From: Xanthobacter flavus
Lineage (GTDB): Bacteria; Pseudomonadota; Alphaproteobacteria; Rhizobiales; Xanthobacteraceae
Reading direction: 5' to 3'
DNA: 64,000 nt
Assembly (NCBI RefSeq): GCF_017875275.1
Contig: NZ_JAGGML010000001.1
Span: 4,175,001 to 4,239,000, forward strand
This document shows positions 62,729 to 64,000 of this stretch, one piece after another. Positions within the stretch are counted from its first letter, which is position 1. Every line of letters begins with the position of its first letter. A program made the position numbers and the translations under genes. The notes beneath the pieces were generated by a model. It made no database searches. It was given only the letters and a program-made list of their open reading frames with translations, and was not told the DNA's origin.

Positions 62729-64000
62729 CTACCATCGATAATTCAATGAGGCGTAGACGGTGCGGCGCGTGCCATAGATCACTGAGTTCCAGTAGAAGCC
62801 GGCAGTGTAGTATTCCGTGTCGAAGATGTTTGTTCCCGACAGCGAGAAGGTGGCGCCGCGTAGCTGATGATCGAGCTTGCCAAGGTCGTAGCGAAGAGAC
62901 GCGTCCACCAGCGCATAGCCTGGGATCGCGATCTGCCCGCCATTGGCATCGTTCATGACGGCCCAAGAACTGCCGACATAGCGAAGGCCGGCGCCGATGC
63001 CGAGCCCATCCAGAGTTCCCTCGTAGAAGGTGTAGTAGGCCCATAGAGCGGCGCTGTTGTGCGGGACGCCCGACGGCGCGGTGCCCACCTTGCTTATGCC
63101 GGCGTCGTTGGGATTGTCCTGCGTCACCACCGTGTCGAGATAGGTGAAGGAGGCGATGATATCGAGGTTAGCGGTGACGTTCGCCTTGGCCTCCAGCTCG
63201 ATGCCTCGCGAGCGCACTTCGCCGTCCTGCACCGAATAGCCCACGTTGATGGGATCCGTGGTGAGCACGTTCTGCTGGGTGATCTGGAACACCGACGCCG
63301 TGAACATGGCCCGCCAGCCCTGCGGCTCATACTTGATGCCGGCCTCGTACTGCTCGCCGGTCGTTGGCTTGAACGACCGGCCCTGAAAATCCGTCCCAGC
63401 CACCGGCAGGAAGGAGGTGGCGTAGCTGGCATAGGGCATCACGCCGTTGTCGAACTTGTACCCCAGGCCCGCACGCCATGTGAAAGCGGAATAGTTGGCC
63501 GCCACAACTTCGTCCGTAAAGCCGTAGTCTGCGAGGATGGTGCGCGAGTAATAATTTGCTTCCTCGTTGCGCGCCCAATCCTGGCGTCCACTCAAAGTGA
63601 GCAACCAGTTGTTGATTGTCATCTGATCCTGCGCGTAGATCCCGATCTGGGAGATGGTACTCTCCGTATCCGACCAGGGGCGGCCGAACGTATAGATGAA
63701 ATTATAGTTCGGCGCGAAAATGTTGATGGCGTTGTAGTTGGTGGAATTCGTTCGGATTTCGCTGGCGTTGTACCATCCCCCGTCGACGCCGAGCAGGATC
63801 TTGTGTGCCACCGGCCCGGTCTGGAAATGGCGGGAGAGATGGGTGTCGATCAGGAAGCTGTCCGAAACCTTGGGTCGCAACTGCACGCCGACATTGTAAT
63901 ATTTGTTGTCTACCACCGCGATAGGCCAGTCCCAGCCCCAGGCGGTGTTGTAGTCCACATCGGCGTGGGCGTACCGGGCGTTCTGTACCAATTGCCAGTC
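62729..64000 (-). CDS. TonB-dependent siderophore-type receptor, C-terminal barrel (5' end outside window)
   Basis: About 423 codons open to the window edge, starting DWQLVQNARYAHADVDYN; the signal peptide, TonB box and plug domain are outside. The visible part is a beta-barrel with alternating strands and long aromatic loops (TLSGRQDWARNEE, YASYATSFLPVAG, GEQYEAGIKYEPQGW, GYSVQDGEVRSRGIELEA) and ends in a terminal aromatic residue (YASLNYRW). This pattern matches ferric siderophore receptors of the FhuA/FcuA class. It imports an iron chelate using TonB energy. Ligand unknown; no siderophore genes are visible. Confidence 0.9.
   Translation of the reverse strand, partial: DWQLVQNARYAHADVDYNTAWGWDWPIAVVDNKYYNVGVQLRPKVSDSFLIDTHLSRHFQTGPVAHKILLGVDGGWYNASEIRTNSTNYNAINIFAPNYNFIYTFGRPWSDTESTISQIGIYAQDQMTINNWLLTLSGRQDWARNEEANYYSRTILADYGFTDEVVAANYSAFTWRAGLGYKFDNGVMPYASYATSFLPVAGTDFQGRSFKPTTGEQYEAGIKYEPQGWRAMFTASVFQITQQNVLTTDPINVGYSVQDGEVRSRGIELEAKANVTANLDIIASFTYLDTVVTQDNPNDAGISKVGTAPSGVPHNSAALWAYYTFYEGTLDGLGIGAGLRYVGSSWAVMNDANGGQIAIPGYALVDASLRYDLGKLDHQLRGATFSLSGTNIFDTEYYTAGFYWNSVIYGTRRTVYASLNYRW

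Overview
The window is GC-rich chromosomal DNA of an alphaproteobacterium of the order Hyphomicrobiales (Rhizobiales). The best marker is a complete acpXL-to-lpxXL cluster, which builds the very-long-chain hydroxy fatty acid of lipid A in that order. The mix of zwf/pgl/pgi, bd oxidase, oxalate, aromatic and sugar-acid genes would suit a Xanthobacter- or Azorhizobium-like soil organism, but the genus is inference. I saw no rRNA, tRNA, CRISPR array, intact insertion sequence or prophage.

Layout. 1-3.9 kb: the 3' end of a formyl-CoA:oxalate CoA-transferase gene, then two paralogous OxlT-like transporters (oxalate/formate metabolism). 3.9-19.7 kb: housekeeping genes, namely a small exported protein, the zwf-pgl-pgi operon, rpsU, purEK, the acpXL-fabZ-fabF2-fabF1-SDR-adh-lpxXL cluster, a YpfJ-type metallopeptidase and rnhB. 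19.7-24.7 kb: a CioAB-like cytochrome bd oxidase, a DHA2 drug exporter and an SDR. 24.8-34 kb: two SsuABC/TauABC-type ABC importers arranged tail to tail, one ending in an allophanate-hydrolase-like amidase and the other starting with an M20 amidohydrolase. Both carry the same 14-bp palindrome geometry upstream, and a Crp/Fnr regulator flanks them. 34-39.8 kb: a LysR regulator divergent from a sugar-acid operon matching the diketo-hydrolase branch of L-rhamnonate catabolism.

40-52 kb is an aromatic-catabolism region: a compact flavoprotein/2Fe-2S pair; a leftward set of an outer-membrane channel, two Rieske oxygenases and one shared reductase; rightward catB-catA; a CatR-like LysR; and a XylR/DmpR-type sigma-54 activator. 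A good sigma-54 promoter diverges from the activator but reads only into a 39-codon orphan ORF, so the activator's original target seems to be missing or to lie elsewhere. 52-62.4 kb: a leftward copper/heavy-metal block of a CusRS-like two-component system, an RND adaptor with an unusual N-terminal extension, an HME-RND pump, a small periplasmic protein, a Met-rich multicopper oxidase, a 38-aa membrane peptide and a DMT transporter with a His-rich tail. The window ends inside a TonB-dependent siderophore-type receptor.

The most distinctive points are the KS/CLF-like ketosynthase pair in the VLCFA cluster (one partner lacks the catalytic Cys), the shared operator of the two ABC islands, the orphan sigma-54 circuit, and the metal operon with its fused adaptor and small peptide.
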